Shown: positions 47,201-59,148 of the stretch, one piece after another | Layout of the letters: the number at the start of each line of letters is the position of its first letter | How positions within the stretch are numbered: position 1 is the stretch's first letter | Source: Trichoplusia ni | Lineage: Eukaryota > Arthropoda > Insecta > Lepidoptera > Noctuidae | Length of the DNA: 64,000 nucleotides | Direction of reading: 5' to 3' | Assembly (NCBI RefSeq): GCF_003590095.1 | Contig: NC_039494.1 | Span: 9,238,001 to 9,302,000 of the forward strand | The notes under the pieces: model-generated | What the model was told of the DNA's origin: nothing | Seen by the model: the letters and a program-made list of their open reading frames with translations, nothing else | Databases searched by the model: none | Program-made: the position numbers and the translations under genes

Positions 47201-50200
47201 AACTTGTATGAAAACTCCTCAAGAAATATAACCAGCTGCGACGTTTAGTTCCTTTTAGTATTCCTATAGGACGACTGGTCGCCAGAATTGTATTGGTTTT
47301 ATAATACGGCGCGTACGCGTAACCAATAGGTACAGTAAGCTAAAGAAACTTGTAAAACAGGTAATTTTGGCTGAAAATAGTCGAGCGATAAACCGTTGCA
47401 TCATTTAATCCCTACTAATATTATAAATGCAAAAGTAACTCTGTCTGTCTGTTACGTTTTCAAGTCTAAACCACTGAACTGATTTTAATGAAATTTGGTA
47501 CAGAGATAGAGTTGAACTTCAAAAAGAACATAGGATAGTTTTTATCCCGGACTTTTGAAGAGTTCTCTTGGAAACGCGATATAACCGACATCGACATCGA
47601 AGAGCTAGTATAAAAGTATTTATTCGTGACACTCAGGTCATACTTAACTAGGGTCTATTTAAACCTATTTAAAGTACATAATATAGCACTCACATTACAA
47701 TAATCATGCGCATCCCCCAACTCCCCCCGCGCCCGTAAGGCCGCGGCCATCTGCAGCAGCGCGGTCCTGTGGTGGCGGGTGTTGAGGTCGGCGGCGCGCG
47801 GCCCGCGCCCGAGGTCGCAGGCGCGCGCCGCGCACGCCACCGCGCGCTCCGCGTCGCGCAGCCGCCGCCACAGCTCTGATAGACCTACGTATACCTGCAC
47901 CGGGGGAAGGTAAGTACTTATAGGAATGCTAGACCATATACCATAATATTGTAGTGCCTTAGAAAGATTTATCCTAATGGGAATGACGGAAGACTATAAT
48001 TATTAAGTTAGATTTTTTTCTATAAAAGTCCATATTTTTCTTTAAACTTCCCCTTTATGAGAGGTCTTTATTCAGCTATGCCTATGAATGTAGGCTACTG
48101 TGATTCAATCAATTGATTTATAAATTCAACCTATAGTGGTACACTGCTGGATATATTCTCCCCAAGTTGCGCGCCAACATCTATTAAGATTCTCGATCTT
48201 ATTGTCAGAGCAAACCACATTAAAATAAATGAGCATTTCTAAGGTAGTTTCTTTGAAGGGATTTTTCTGCTTCCAAAAAGAGTCGTCTTAATCATTTTGA
48301 ACAACAATAGCACTATACACAGCGGCCTTAGTGTCTAAGAAGAACTGTTAATTAATTTTACTATCCCCCAAATACTTAAATACTAAAATCCATTAAATTA
48401 TTTCATCATATCCTTACTCCCACCTGCAGTAACAGCGTGTTATCATTCTGCGCCTGTGCCACGGCTAGAGCTTTCTGGAAGGCGTCCATGGCTTTGGAGA
48501 AGGCGCCGAGCTCTAAGCTGACAGCGGCTACCGTCAGGTGAACACAACCCGCTGTTGAGCCACCGCCGCAGTCGTTGTACAGGGCTTGGCGAGCGTACGA
48601 CAGGGCTCTGGAAGACAAGCATACAGACAGTGTAATAAGCGAAAAAATAAGGGAGGCTTATGTCTGGCAGTGGAATAGTAACAGTTTAACAAATAATAAT
48701 AATTTCTCCATTACATTTTAGGTTAATACCCCATCTCACTTTAGATCAAAGTTCTCAACTCATTGGACAGCGTATTGGACCTGTCTCCCCGGGTACGGGA
48801 TAGCGGGTTGAACGCGAGTTCTTACCGAACGGGTCACTCGCGGATTGCGTGAGATATAAGATACCTCGCGGCTTATGTACCACAATTGTACATGAAAGTT
48901 AAAAATAAAATAATAAGTGGAAGAAAAGTGGGGACGGCCTTGCAGTGCACATCCTAGGCTAGTGATAATATATATGCTACCATAGGTCTGCGTTGAATAT
49001 ACAGGATGTTGAAGTTACTCTATCTAGGATACGCATTTTTTTTTGCAAATGGCTCTAGCTCGCCACACATGTAAGCCAGGATCTACAATGAAACCAACGA
49101 AAACCACCAAAACACTTAAGTTCGGTGTGTTCCAGGGGGAACAATTAACTGCCTAAAAGGAGAACTTTGATATGCTACCAATCACTTTGTTGCCATTATA
49201 TTTACCCGTCTTTGCTACGTTTCCAGAAGCTTAAAATCCTGATTTCTAACTCCATTTACTCATCTACTGACCTGTCCAATCCGCCCAGGGTCTGATGTGC
49301 TCGCGCCAAGTTGAGATAGGCTTCAGCCCTCATTGGCGCGGAGTCCAACTCCTCGGATATGCCCAGCTGTCGGTTGGCGAATTCTAAGGATTCTCTGTTG
49401 ATATCAATACTATTATTAGAGCTAGTTAGTGCGTCTTCATTTTGAAAATAATTAAAATTATAGGTGTTAATTAAACAGGTAGATCATGGTGAATGAAGAT
49501 ATAATGATACAAAAACGCGGATGACGTAGCACGGCGGTTCAGTTTTAGTCAGTAAGAGTCTGACACTACCCATTTCTTCCTTCGTGGGTGTCGATGACGA
49601 AAAAGGCATCGTGGTATTACTTGGTGGTAGATTATTTCGTACAATTATTTGATGTTTTGGATATTTTACATAAAATTTCTAGAAATTGTAGCCTTTGTGG
49701 TAGATGTATAGATTAATTATGTATGATGTTTAAGCTGTATTATTGTAAAATTTCAGTAATTTCAGTAGTCGGGTTCAATACTCAATACGTTTATTGCATT
49801 CCACAATGTGAGCTTTCTTCCTTCCTTCCGGGGTTCCTTAAGAAAACCCGGATTTTAAATAGTGGTCATCTGAAATCGACAACCCGCAGTGAGCTAGAGT
49901 TGTGATGTTCGACGCCGACGTTATAAATACAAAAAAAAAAACGAAACTTAAATAAATAAAATACAAAAAACTTGTTTTTCTGATACCAATATCATTTAAA
50001 ATCGCCATCAAAATCACTACTAATCAATTAAAACCAAAGAAACTGAACATTTTTGGCGCCAAACCAAATTACGAGTATTTCTTTTGATACCGTGCCAAAC
50101 ACCATTTATTCGAATTTATTGTAACGTTATTCTTAAATAATGGATGGATATGAGGAAGTTAGAAAATCCATATTAATATTGTCGTTAGAGATCTGAAGAG

Positions 50201-53074
50201 CAGAAAGAAAATATGAACATACTAGATGTTGCTTGCGGTTTTGCCCGCTTGGATTGGTAATAGCTATAAAATTATTACCTCCTTTAAGGCAGTTGGAATA
50301 AACTAGCCTATGTGAAATTTGACACCTCGGATGGATAATCCAAGGTATCAAATTTAAGCAGTATTAGGCGGGAAGAGGAGACAGACATACACACGCGTAG
50401 ACAAACACACTTACATACTTCCGCATAAATTTATAATATTGTTGTGATATTAGCGTAAAAAATCTTCTAACTTCTAACCTTCCTTTTAAATTTGATTTTG
50501 GTCACATGGTAAAATAAGAATAGTGTCGTTTTTTTTCACAGCCGGGAATACAAATTTGGAAACCGAAAACGAAAAACGATTTTGCTTGCATACGAATTTA
50601 CCAGCTTATGACAAATTTTTATGAGACCTCGGCTCGGGTACTTCTGCCACGTCTTAAAGTAATATTTTTGCGGGTGTGGACGAGAGATACTGCTCTACAC
50701 AGTATATAGCGCTGTCTCGCTTCCTCATCTACTCTAATATATCTTTAAGACATGACAGTAGACCCTGTGATTAGTTTTTGTTTATTTTATAACACATACC
50801 GGTAAATGAGGTCAATGAAGTGACCGAAGTGAGTTTCTTGAGAACTGTTTTTATACGTTCGGAGGAATAATAAAATTGTTTTTCTTTACCTGTATTTCCC
50901 GAAGTCCATATACGCCTGGTAGAGATGTCCGAGCAACGCAAACTTGTCGCTTCGGTGTCGGACCCCGCGGAGAGCCGAGAGCCACACCTTCACCGCTAGC
51001 CGCTGTTCATTCTGCCCGTATAGGCGGACGCCGCGCTCGATCTGAACGGAACGTTTGTTCAAAGTACACTGTTTTTAAACCTCAACCCAAAAAGAAGGCT
51101 TGTTTTGTTGATGGCATCGTACCTCCCGAACGAATTGACCGATTTTAATTAAGTTTGTGTTTTGGTAATATAGTTCTATTATGTACAAGAATTTTTGGAC
51201 ATGTTTAATTAAAATCGATTTAATAGTTGTGCGCGGTGAAAGTCACTGAAGGGTGCTTATTTAAATTTTATTGTAGGATTATGATCAGAATAGTCCTGAC
51301 TAAGTTGGGGTCGTCTTCCAGTTTAACAAGATAGGCTAAGTACCAGTGTCTTAAAAGGAGCGACTGTCTATCTGAACTCTTCAATTCAGTTACCTGGACA
51401 ACATGATACCTCATAGTAAGATTGTTTGTCTGATTTTCTAGCTTCAGAGGTGTTTAAATAACAGCTGGGGCCTATAATTTAACGCACTATTATTCAAGTA
51501 CGCCAGCAGCATTGACGGTGTCGTTGTATGCCATGAGGCAATCAGCTGGCCCTGGTGCGGGATACTTGCCTTCCTCCTGGCGAGGTACTGGTCGAGCCGG
51601 GAGCGGCAGGCGCGGAAGCAGTCGAGCAGGCCGGCGGCGGGCGGGCGGTGCGCGGGCCCGAAGCGGGAGCCCCAGCGCAGCGCGCCGTTCCGGGGCTCCC
51701 CGCCTCGGAACTCCTCCGAGAACGGGTATACCTCTATAGGGCAAAGACCCAAGAGTTAATTCTACACGTTAATCCTACAATTGCCTCTAAGATCTATGAC
51801 AGATGATTGAAACAGCAGCCGTGTTGCTTGCGCTGATGGCTAACAATATCTATACGGGAGTGATGCAAACAAATTGTGTTCCCGGTGATGTTGGACATTG
51901 TGTCATTTGTTGGTGACGAAGGTCATGCTTTTAGGAGACCACAAGTGGTGCGCAAGTACAAGCGCTAAAGTTGATCGATTTGCTCAAATTTATAGAAATT
52001 ACAAGTCAAAGGATGCCACGTCGCTCATCAATGAGGACTGTCATTTTAATAGAATTTAAATTAAATTTGGTTTTCTCAGAATTTTACCAGATTATTTACT
52101 ACCGTAAATTAATTACTTGTGACGTCTTAATTAAGTAATGCATTCCTGCACTTAGCTGCTCAGGTGTTAAAGTGTCACACACTCTAAAACCAAAAGTTTT
52201 AATTTCAACTTAGTAAAATCTTATTTAGGTAGAAATTGGCACGAAAAAGGGGAGGCCTGTGCCCAGCAGTGGGACGATAAAGGCTGTGGATGATGATGAT
52301 GATGATGAAAATCTTATTCAGGCACTCTAAAATGTGGCCATAATAACTTTAGCAAATTAGCTCTAACAAATGCGGAATTACCTGACTTGCTAATAACTTT
52401 TCAGCAGAAGAATGACTATTTTCATCAGCCAATCAATTGTTTACAATATACTGCTAAATTGTTAAACAGTACACTGTTTGAGTTACCTTGCTGCTCATCG
52501 AGATGGTGTCTGGAAGGATCAGGAGAGCTGAGAAGACGTGTCGCCGACAACTGGTGCGCCGGCACCCCGCTGGAAAACAATACAACACTATATTTAAGGC
52601 AGTTAAGGGCCGAATGGATTCAAGAACAAGCTCACCAGGAATTTAAATCTCTCTGCCATGAGACGAGGCGGATATCCAGTAGAGGTCTTCAAAAGGTTAT
52701 TTGTTTCAGGAAGGCGTTTTTGATTAGTTTTATATATAAATGACTCCTTTTGCGGTTTCTTATGGAGAAGAGCCGGTAAAAAAATCTTTAGTGTATGTAT
52801 GTTACAAATTATCTAATAAATTAGAAAAGTCCTTTTTATTGAAATTTGAATAACATCGAATGTTAAATATTGCTATCGACTGGCCTGTTGATCTAGTGGT
52901 TAGTGGCCCTGCTATAGGAGGTCTTAGAATTTTAAATCACCAACCCACAGTGACCTTGCGTGGTGATCAATGCCCTAATTGGGAAGAGGCCTGTGCCCAG
53001 CAGTGGGACGTAAGGCTGGTATTATATTGTACTTACCCTAGGAAGTCACGCGACTCGATGGAGTCCCATGACAT
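44122..53074 (-). CDS. RAPSN: Rapsyn homologue (43-kDa receptor-associated protein of the synapse)
   Basis: Eleven - strand exons join in one frame: 53074-53037, 52569-52487, 51733-51570, 51041-50890, 49394-49272, 48607-48424, 47894-47694, 46637-46528, 46219-46039, 45255-45065 and 44287-44122 (1593 nt, 530 residues plus TAA). In vertebrates rapsyn is a cytoplasmic scaffold that clusters nicotinic acetylcholine receptors through TPR repeats and a RING-H2 finger. Here a 95-residue N-terminal extension (not in vertebrate rapsyn) precedes IERGVRLYGQNEQRLAVKVW. TPR-type helices follow, including YLNLARAHQTLGGLDRALSY, LGAFSKAMDAFQKALAVAQA and LGDRLAQMEAMDGAARCL. The RING-H2 ligands are Cys450, Cys453, Cys469, His471, His474, Cys477, Cys496 and Cys499. 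A Pro/Ala/Arg tail ends the protein. The start ATG has an in-frame TGA 8 codons upstream. Exon order matches family homology from end to end. Confidence 0.9.
44518..44665 (+). repeat. Dispersed repeat, 'aagagtctgacactacccac' family
   Basis: Blocks: aaggattacagcgcattgcc, aaacgcggatgacgtcacct, tcagtaagagtctgacacta, gggtgtccatgaggattccc. Related copies at 49505-49600 and 60640-60780. Located in the last rapsyn intron. Confidence 0.7.
44690..45015. mobile_element. Two tandem palindromic MITE copies
   Basis: Both copies carry ccggttgagtccgaaac-like cores, a gtaaaccagtgcatcattta or gtaaaccgttgcatcattta arm and a shared aataatgaatcagtctcacg block at 44805-44824 and 44990-45009. They lie side by side in the last rapsyn intron, 50 bases from the RING exon. 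Confidence 0.75.
45065..45255 (-). CDS. RAPSN: Rapsyn exon: first part of the RING-H2 finger
   Basis: Acceptor ctgttacgtag; donor CACGC|gtatgt, preferred over a second GT three bases further on because only it restores the sixth RING ligand. It encodes MLVRRVRLRLAEIYTGLGDA and CARCRQPLADTPEPLASLPC then AHIVHHA. Confidence 0.88.
46039..46219 (-). CDS. RAPSN: Rapsyn exon: TPR
   Basis: Acceptor atttttcccag, donor AAG|gtatgg. It encodes HYEVAMGAGQALGDRLAQME and FNTRLLEVATSVGSK, matching the RYDSAM and EVGNK blocks of vertebrate rapsyn. Confidence 0.9.
46528..46637 (-). CDS. RAPSN: Rapsyn exon: TPR
   Basis: Acceptor cacgtgttatag, donor CTCAG|gtaact. It encodes EALRLASVAGDQGCYARAVR then IAGDVYRRKCDIGKAL, matching the ADIHRSRGD region of vertebrate rapsyn. 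Confidence 0.9.
46926..47162 (-). mobile_element. tRNA-derived SINE, inverted, near full length
   Basis: (ataa)n at the left, then cccaaagtaagttgctaaag and ggggatcgaaaccgggacct (B box complement, with one extra A), and ccactcgaccacggaggtcg at the A-box end. In a rapsyn intron. Confidence 0.85.
47407..47612 (-). repeat. Dispersed repeat, inverted copy
   Basis: Starts ccctactaatattataaatg and carries ccactgaactgattttaatg and cggacttttgaagagttctc. It is the reverse complement of 14310-14525, with the head eroded. Confidence 0.75.
47694..47894 (-). CDS. RAPSN: Rapsyn exon: TPR, GC-rich
   Basis: Acceptor cccccggtgcag, donor TGTAAT|gtgagt. 67 whole codons: VYVGLSELWRRLRDAERAVA through MAAALRARGELGDAHDYCN. 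Confidence 0.9.
48424..48607 (-). CDS. RAPSN: Rapsyn exon: TPR
   Basis: Acceptor cttgtcttccag, donor CAG|gtggga. It encodes ALSYARQALYNDCGGGSTAG and LGAFSKAMDAFQKALAVAQA, then NDNTLLLQ. Confidence 0.9.
49272..49394 (-). CDS. RAPSN: Rapsyn exon: TPR
   Basis: Acceptor gatatcaacag, donor ACAG|gtcagt. It encodes ESLEFANRQLGISEELDSAP and RAEAYLNLARAHQTLGGLD; the YLNLAR motif is conserved in rapsyn. Confidence 0.9.
49505..49600 (+). repeat. Dispersed repeat, 'aagagtctgacactacccat' family (short)
   Basis: Contains aaacgcggatgacgtagcac and cagtaagagtctgacactac, shared with 44518-44665 and 60640-60780. Confidence 0.65.
50890..51041 (-). CDS. RAPSN: Rapsyn exon: first conserved TPR-type segment
   Basis: Acceptor cgttccgttcag, donor ACAG|gtaaag. 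It encodes IERGVRLYGQNEQRLAVKVW through LLGHLYQAYMDFGKY, aligning with the conserved N-terminus of rapsyn (QIEKG, LQLY). Confidence 0.9.
51290..51490 (+). repeat. Moth dispersed repeat, 'ttggggtcggcttccagtct' family (degenerate)
   Basis: Carries ctaagttggggtcgtcttcc, aggagcgactgtctatctga and gtttaaataacagctggggc, ending against the GC-rich rapsyn exon. Confidence 0.7.
51570..51733 (-). CDS. RAPSN: Rapsyn extension exon with a GC donor
   Basis: Acceptor gccctatag; the donor reads AAG|gcaagt, a GC donor with otherwise ideal consensus. It encodes VYPFSEEFRGGEPRNGALRW and, at the end, LLDCFRACRSRLDQYLARRK. It leaves in phase 0, exactly matching the next exon. It is highly GC-rich. Confidence 0.75.
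52245..53025 (+). repeat. Two short LINE-tail motifs flanking a rapsyn exon
   Basis: ggaggcctgtgcccagcagt then gggacg occurs at about 52250-52275 and again at 52986-53010, the first followed by a (gat)n run. These are 3' ends of RTE-like LINEs. The rapsyn exon at 52487-52569 lies between them and is not part of either. Confidence 0.55.
52487..52569 (-). CDS. RAPSN: Rapsyn N-terminal extension exon
   Basis: Acceptor tattgttttccag, donor CAAG|gtaact. In phase with both neighbours it encodes GVPAHQLSATRLLSSPDPSR then HHLDEQQ. The other two frames give a stop or break the junctions. Confidence 0.75.
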
Positions 53075-53152
53075 GTTCCGCGGGTGTAGACGACAGCGTC
53101 ACCTACTGGTTGGGTGCATCGCGCTATCTTGCTCGCTCAGCGCTCTCGCCCG
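53037..53152 (-). CDS. RAPSN: Rapsyn exon with start codon (coding 53074-53037)
   Basis: Acceptor gtttcag and donor GG|gtaagt. The main ATG at 53074 gives MSWDSIESRDFL. An upstream ATG at 53119 in the same frame stops after six codons at TGA. So the main frame cannot start earlier in this exon. Confidence 0.75.
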
Positions 53153-53681
53153 CTGAAACAGACAGAGATAGATATATACGTCTGTTGTTTCCTCTAGAAA
53201 TATATGTCGACTGACGAGCCAGCTAATGTAGACTATTGCAGACTTGGAACTATCCCATTTGTATGAAGCTTTTTATCGGTAAAGTGTCAAGAAACTGTAA
53301 GATTAGAATATGTATGGAAATACAATGCATGAGGTTGAGTTATGCTTGAACGTAAAAAGAGTTGAAGCAAGAAAAGCAAACACCCAGGATTGGCTTTTAC
53401 TGCACGGGTAGCCGACACGTATGGGTAGCACCACAGTCACTGCGCGCAATGTTTCGCGGTTTCAACTCTCGCGTAGAATAAGCATTTGTGTGATTCACAA
53501 ACTCTTGTCCTGAGTCTGGGTGCCTTTATGCGATTAATTTTTTATTAGAGAAATACTTAATTTAAAAAAATAAAGAAAATCACGTTAAATATAAACTTCC
53601 TTGTTCATCAGTCATAATCACGAGATATTTATACCTTAAGGAATATAGGCATAGAAAAGAAGACGATATAATTGAACATAC

Positions 53682-53762
53682 CTGACTTATGATAGACGGA
53701 GTTGCATATTGGATTTGGGACTCATCGCGAGATCTTTATTTACACCCATGGTCGCGGTATAC
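53682..53762 (-). other. Probable rapsyn 5' leader exon
   Basis: Acceptor cttttttcag, donor GTCAG|gtatgt, both strong. It contains a 20-codon upstream ORF (53749-53687) that begins MGVNKD in the strong context accATGG and stops before the donor. It therefore cannot encode the rapsyn N-terminus unless splicing differs. Confidence 0.6.
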
Positions 53763-56700
53763 CTGAAAAAAGAAAACATAACATAATACTTGAGTTACTT
53801 AATTGACAGGTCTGCTAGGTTAGCGACCCTTACTGCTATACCGGAGGTCGTGGTTTCGATTGCCACCCAGGGCAAATGTTTGTTTGATAAGCACAATCCT
53901 TTGACCTGTGTCTGGGTGTAATTATTTATTATTTTTATTAATACTTAGCTAAATAAAGAGTACACAAGCTGTTACTACATTATGAAGATCGCTGTCTTGC
54001 TTGCCCACTTATAATACTCTCATATTAAGCGACGGTAGTGAATCTAGAGCAAAAATAAGGACGGGATCAGGGTGGGTAAGTCGTTGCAAGTTTGACCGTT
54101 GACGTATTCTCAAGAGGCAAAACTTGCAGTCACTAAGGTTCTAATCTAACGGTTAGTTTCTACGTTTTGTGACTAATTAAAAGTTCTGAATTATACCAAT
54201 AATAGTGATTATAATAACTGTTGTGAATCGGCTTCACTGTGGTTTAAACAGATTGTCATTTATTATCGTGTGAATCGTCCAAACCTAAACCCCGCCGCCG
54301 GATTAGCTCTTGATCAGGAAACTCTAGTTGTGTTCGAAACTAGTTCGGCTATTACAATGTTTTACTGAAATAAAATTCAACTCATCAAGTTTTGATACCT
54401 TAAAGCTGCCCCATGTTGGGCGCCAAATTCAAGCAGTTTCAAACAATGATTACGCAAGTAGTACTTAAAGAGGTTATAGGTTTCGAAGCTTTTTTTATTT
54501 CATCAATAATGATGGTTAAGGTTTCCTAAATAAAATGTCTACATTAGGCTCAAGACGCAAAAGTTTATACCCAATTCTCAAGCATCAAAAACATACATAA
54601 CTCATACCAACCCGAAATAAACTTTCACAACTAAAAGCCGCAAACGAAAACAAAATAAACGCTTTTTAAATTTCATAACCTACAATATTTTACGCTGACA
54701 TAGCACTAAAGAGTCGGACTATAAAACTGTATTATGCAAATCTAGCTCTTTGCGATACTTGGCGGAACAGCGCGGCGAGAAAACACTATTGCTATGTAAT
54801 TCACTCTGCAATATTGAAACTATTTGCTTCCATAAGCAAGTTATGATTCAGAGTATTATAAACTGTAGCGTTTTATTGAAAGAGAGTTATTTTACTTCTT
54901 TAAATGCTTTTTAGACTTCAACTTCGTACAATAACAGCAACCTATGACTGAAGCTCTACTATCTGTCCTTCTGTCCGTCCATCACCAAATAACAAAGTAT
55001 AACGTATTTAAATACCTCATAGTGTTTCAAAATATTTTTAAAATAATACTAGAAAGTAAAAACAGTAAAGTGCAAATCAGACTCGGGACACCAAGGATTC
55101 AACAAATAGGCGAAAGAAAAGCAACCGAGTGACAAATTAATTTGTGGGTTTCCTACCCTCAAAATTGAATTGTTATAGCACGTTATCTTGTTATTTTCAC
55201 GGCAACAGAAATACATCATTTTTAAAACTTACAACAGTAAATCTATCATGAGATACAGCCTTGCGACAGACAGCGGAACAAACAGCGGTACCTACCTCAA
55301 AAATAGGCTTTCATTTTTGAGCACGTATAACCCCAAAAAGCACACTAACTACATCTGTCAGATCCTACTTTAATATTCAAACAGAATGTATTCCTAAATC
55401 TCGCCAACTCACAGATTTACTGCCCAAATAGCTCCAACCTGATCAATATTCCTTGCATGCTAGATAATATATTCTATACCAGACTGGAATATTCACCGTT
55501 AACTTAGAAACTAAAATTGGTTTTAGATCGATAACTGAATATATTTTTAGGTGCAGACGTTTTATGCACGTGGTGATGGTGAAATTGTGAGGCAATATGA
55601 ACTTGGTTTTTTGCAATGAATGCAGATTTTGGTATTTGCTTTGATATAAGGACGAAAAATGGTAAGGTATTGTTTACTTCATTTCCAAATAATGACGCAA
55701 ATACAAAGTATCGTCAGCATTTCCGTTGGTATGAGACGACAGATCGGGTTTTAACTTCGATGTGGACACATATTCCAAAAAACGTGTATTTTCGAAATCG
55801 GAATAAATTGCTATTTTCTTCTAGTTCAAACAAAATTAATTGTTCTTTTTTAAAAAGTCTCCATCATCCCACCCCGTAACAGTACAATGCCGAATTTCTT
55901 AAACCGTCCTTCTTCGTATGAATTATACCAGCTAACATACGTCCCAGTGCTTACGTTAGTTCAGATTCGCAGCATTTGGTTAGTTAGCGGGTTTTAGGTT
56001 AGCGTTTTCGGATTTTAATTGGTAGAAAACTAGAATCTCAATTTAAAATAAAACGCGACAAATACAAATATGTGTTTGAGAGGCACACCAAGAATTAGAT
56101 TCTCGGTGATATTGTATACCTTTTTTAGTAAAAAAGAAAAGTATGGGGCACAAAACGGAGTCACATCGTCGATCATAGTCATTTTCAACCGATTTCATAA
56201 AGGAAGAGGTGCTCCATTCGTCTGGATTTTGTTTTTAAGTGTGTTACCTCAGAACTTCGGACTCGGTGAATCGATTTTGATTTCTTTTTCAATCTAATGT
56301 GGAATAGCTGTCATTTGGTCCCATCAAAATTTCAACAAGCTTAGCTCAAAAGATTTTTGTACGATTTTATTCTTAAAAAAAATACTATCACTTACAATTT
56401 ACAACAAGCATCGTCTTAGAATGAATACAAGATTATTTGTTAGGTAAAAGAGGTAGCTACCTCCCGAGGCTTCTAACATCTACATTTTAATCATTCTTTG
56501 AGGCAAATATTTCCTTCCTTAGTCCCGCCAAACACAGGTTCGCAAGCATTCCAGACATTTAGCAATGTTTTCATAAAGAATAGGGTTACCTTACGATATA
56601 TTAAAATATATTTTTTTGAAAAATAGCTTGATTCTTTTACTTTAGTTTTTATTATATGGAAATTTTTCTACGCCTAAAAAAACTGGTCAAGTGCGAGACG

Positions 56701-57589
56701 GTCTAACGACGCTGACGATTCTGTATCTACAAGTAGGGATATTGAAATTACAATTTCCAAAAAATAGTCCCCTCACAAACATATGTCCCTCACGAATATA
56801 ATGATGGTATGATAGCAATCGCTTCTACAACGACATTTTTATTTTTGTTAGTTATTTGAGCGCCAAAAGAGACAATCATCTGTAAAAATCTCAACTGTCT
56901 GGTGACAAACAGCCCGACGGACGGACAGCGAAGCCTTAGTAATAGGGTACCGTTTTTTACCCATTGGATACGGAAAAAAATTAACTACTTTGAAAATCAC
57001 ATCCAATTCTCGGGAGAATCGTTGCGAACTACATTCAAAAAACGGTTGAATTTTAGATTTTATATTATAGTATTATTCCAATGATAAAAATTGTTTGAAA
57101 TAGTGAGTTAATCTAAGGACCCTTTTGAAAAGTCTTGCGTTTATTCTGATAATCGTTGTATATCCTTAGAATATTGAGATTGCAGCAACACCAACTAACA
57201 CTTAACGGTCAATTAATTTCCCTTTCAACTTATTCTCTGGCGCATATTACTTGGCTACATTAAATATATATTTACGGCGCAAACAAAATATAAGTAGGGC
57301 AATTTAATATTCGCTCCGACGCGAGAGCCTCATATTTTCGAGTCAACATAGTATTTACCGAGGTATTTGGTTACTTAAGCCAGAAATTGCCTATCCATCC
57401 GTATTTTTCTTGTGAAGACAGAAATTAACGTGGTGTTTCTATTGGTAGTGGTATTGCTGCATAATATGTTTCGTTATAATTACCTACAATTGTTTTTAGA
57501 CGTAAAGATAGAAATCTTCATGAAGCAAGATTCTTCCAGATTTTGATCAATGGGTCGTCCCCATAAAGTAGGACAGGCACTATAATGAT

Positions 57590-57725
57590 CTGAAATAGTT
57601 TATTCTGCAAATAGGATAGATGTCATCACTTTTACATATAATTTTTTAAACTTGCTGGAGTTAACATTTCCTAGCTGGCTACCCTGAGAAGAAACGTCGA
57701 AACAAACTCAGGGGTCATCACCTCT
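57590..57725 (-). repeat. Dispersed repeat, inverted copy of 13255-13395
   Basis: Reads ctagctggctaccctgagaa then gaaacgtcgaaacaaactca, the reverse complement of the copy in IDH3G intron 5. Confidence 0.65.
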
Positions 57726-59148
57726 TTTAAAGTCCAGACAATGGCCGAACCCTCACGCGTTTTATTCGGGACTGTGCTAACAGTTGCGTACCCAGACGGA
57801 GTCTTTGAGCATGAGCTGAAGCGGCGGCGTGGTTCCGTGACTCGTGCTGTGCGAAGACCGGCGTTTCTTTTCCACCATTGCTTTTCTTACTTCAATTCAG
57901 AATGGTTCATTTCATTCAAGATTGGTAAGTCCCAAGATCTGCAGGCTTTGAATGTCTCACCGGATTTTTGGCAAGCTTTCAGAAAGGCTCCTAGAACCTC
58001 ACTTTGATCTTATCTTTGTCCTAGCTGAAGCCCAGCCAGAGTAAAGATAAACAGTAGCCACATTAGCAACACTCTCTAATGATTGTGTCTCGACTTAATG
58101 CGTTAAGTATCTTATTAAGGCAAACAGCTAGACAGAGATGGTAATAAGTTAGATTCACTTGTACATCATGTCGGTCTAATTTGGCAAACTAGATTTATCC
58201 TACTTCCGAGTATGTAATTGAAAAGAAACAAACACGTTTAAAACTAATAGATTTAAAAGCTGACACTTTTTGTGCTTGCAAACATATTATTTGTTTCAAA
58301 ATATATTTGACCAGCAGTGACACATTTACGATTTTACAAAAATATATTCTTCTAGCTTTCAGTACAGTATTCGACAAAATAAAACCATCCAATACTGAAA
58401 CACTATGCACTGCAAAGGTGGGCTAAATTGTTGCGACACAATTTAACTAATATGGTTGTTTATGCTCAATTAATATTATTTAATGGTTCTTCTTCCAAAA
58501 AATGTAAATTTTGACGATATTTTTATACAACTACCCCACGAAAAAAATAATCCTTAAGTCGCGTTACATACATACCCTACATTTAAGCACAATACAACCC
58601 AGACTCAGGTCAAGTACCCGGGGATCAACCAAACGCTTGTCCTGAGTCTGGGTTATTAATGATTTTTTAATAAAAACTCATTTTTCTCCCACAATGTCAT
58701 CATAATTTCCCGTCATACTTTCATAACGTGCAAACCAGAAAGTCTACTCTATTATCAAAGTTCGTCGTGACATTTGAATGGGTGTCAAACGAATGTGTCA
58801 TTGTATTCTATAAACGTTACACTCAGGTATAAAGTACCCATATCATAGGGCTGTCTTGGTTGTGTGATGGCTATAATACTGCAATAGCTTGTACGAATGT
58901 TGATAACTTGTGGGGATATTTTTCGTGTCTTTTTGGGTTTTTCGTAAATATACTTAGACGTAAGTAACCTTTTTTGGGGATATTACAGAAACGGACCAAA
59001 CGAATCGGGACCAACCGGCCAACCAACCACGGTTGGTGGTACCAAAGATGGTGGTTACCAAAGAACCAAGGAAGTCAGTTAAACATAAAAATTTTGCCCC
59101 TCTTATACAAATGTTATGCTTAAGACCATATCATACTTTATGAAATAT

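Noticed and set aside
51444..51806. Overlapping + and - frames at 51.4-51.8 kb
   Set aside because: GC-rich composition opens all frames here. Only the - strand frame that joins in phase to both neighbouring exons was kept.
57741..58007. 88-codon + strand frame starting MAEPSRVLFG
   Set aside because: Starts at the edge of a dispersed repeat; no recognised domain and no splice signals.
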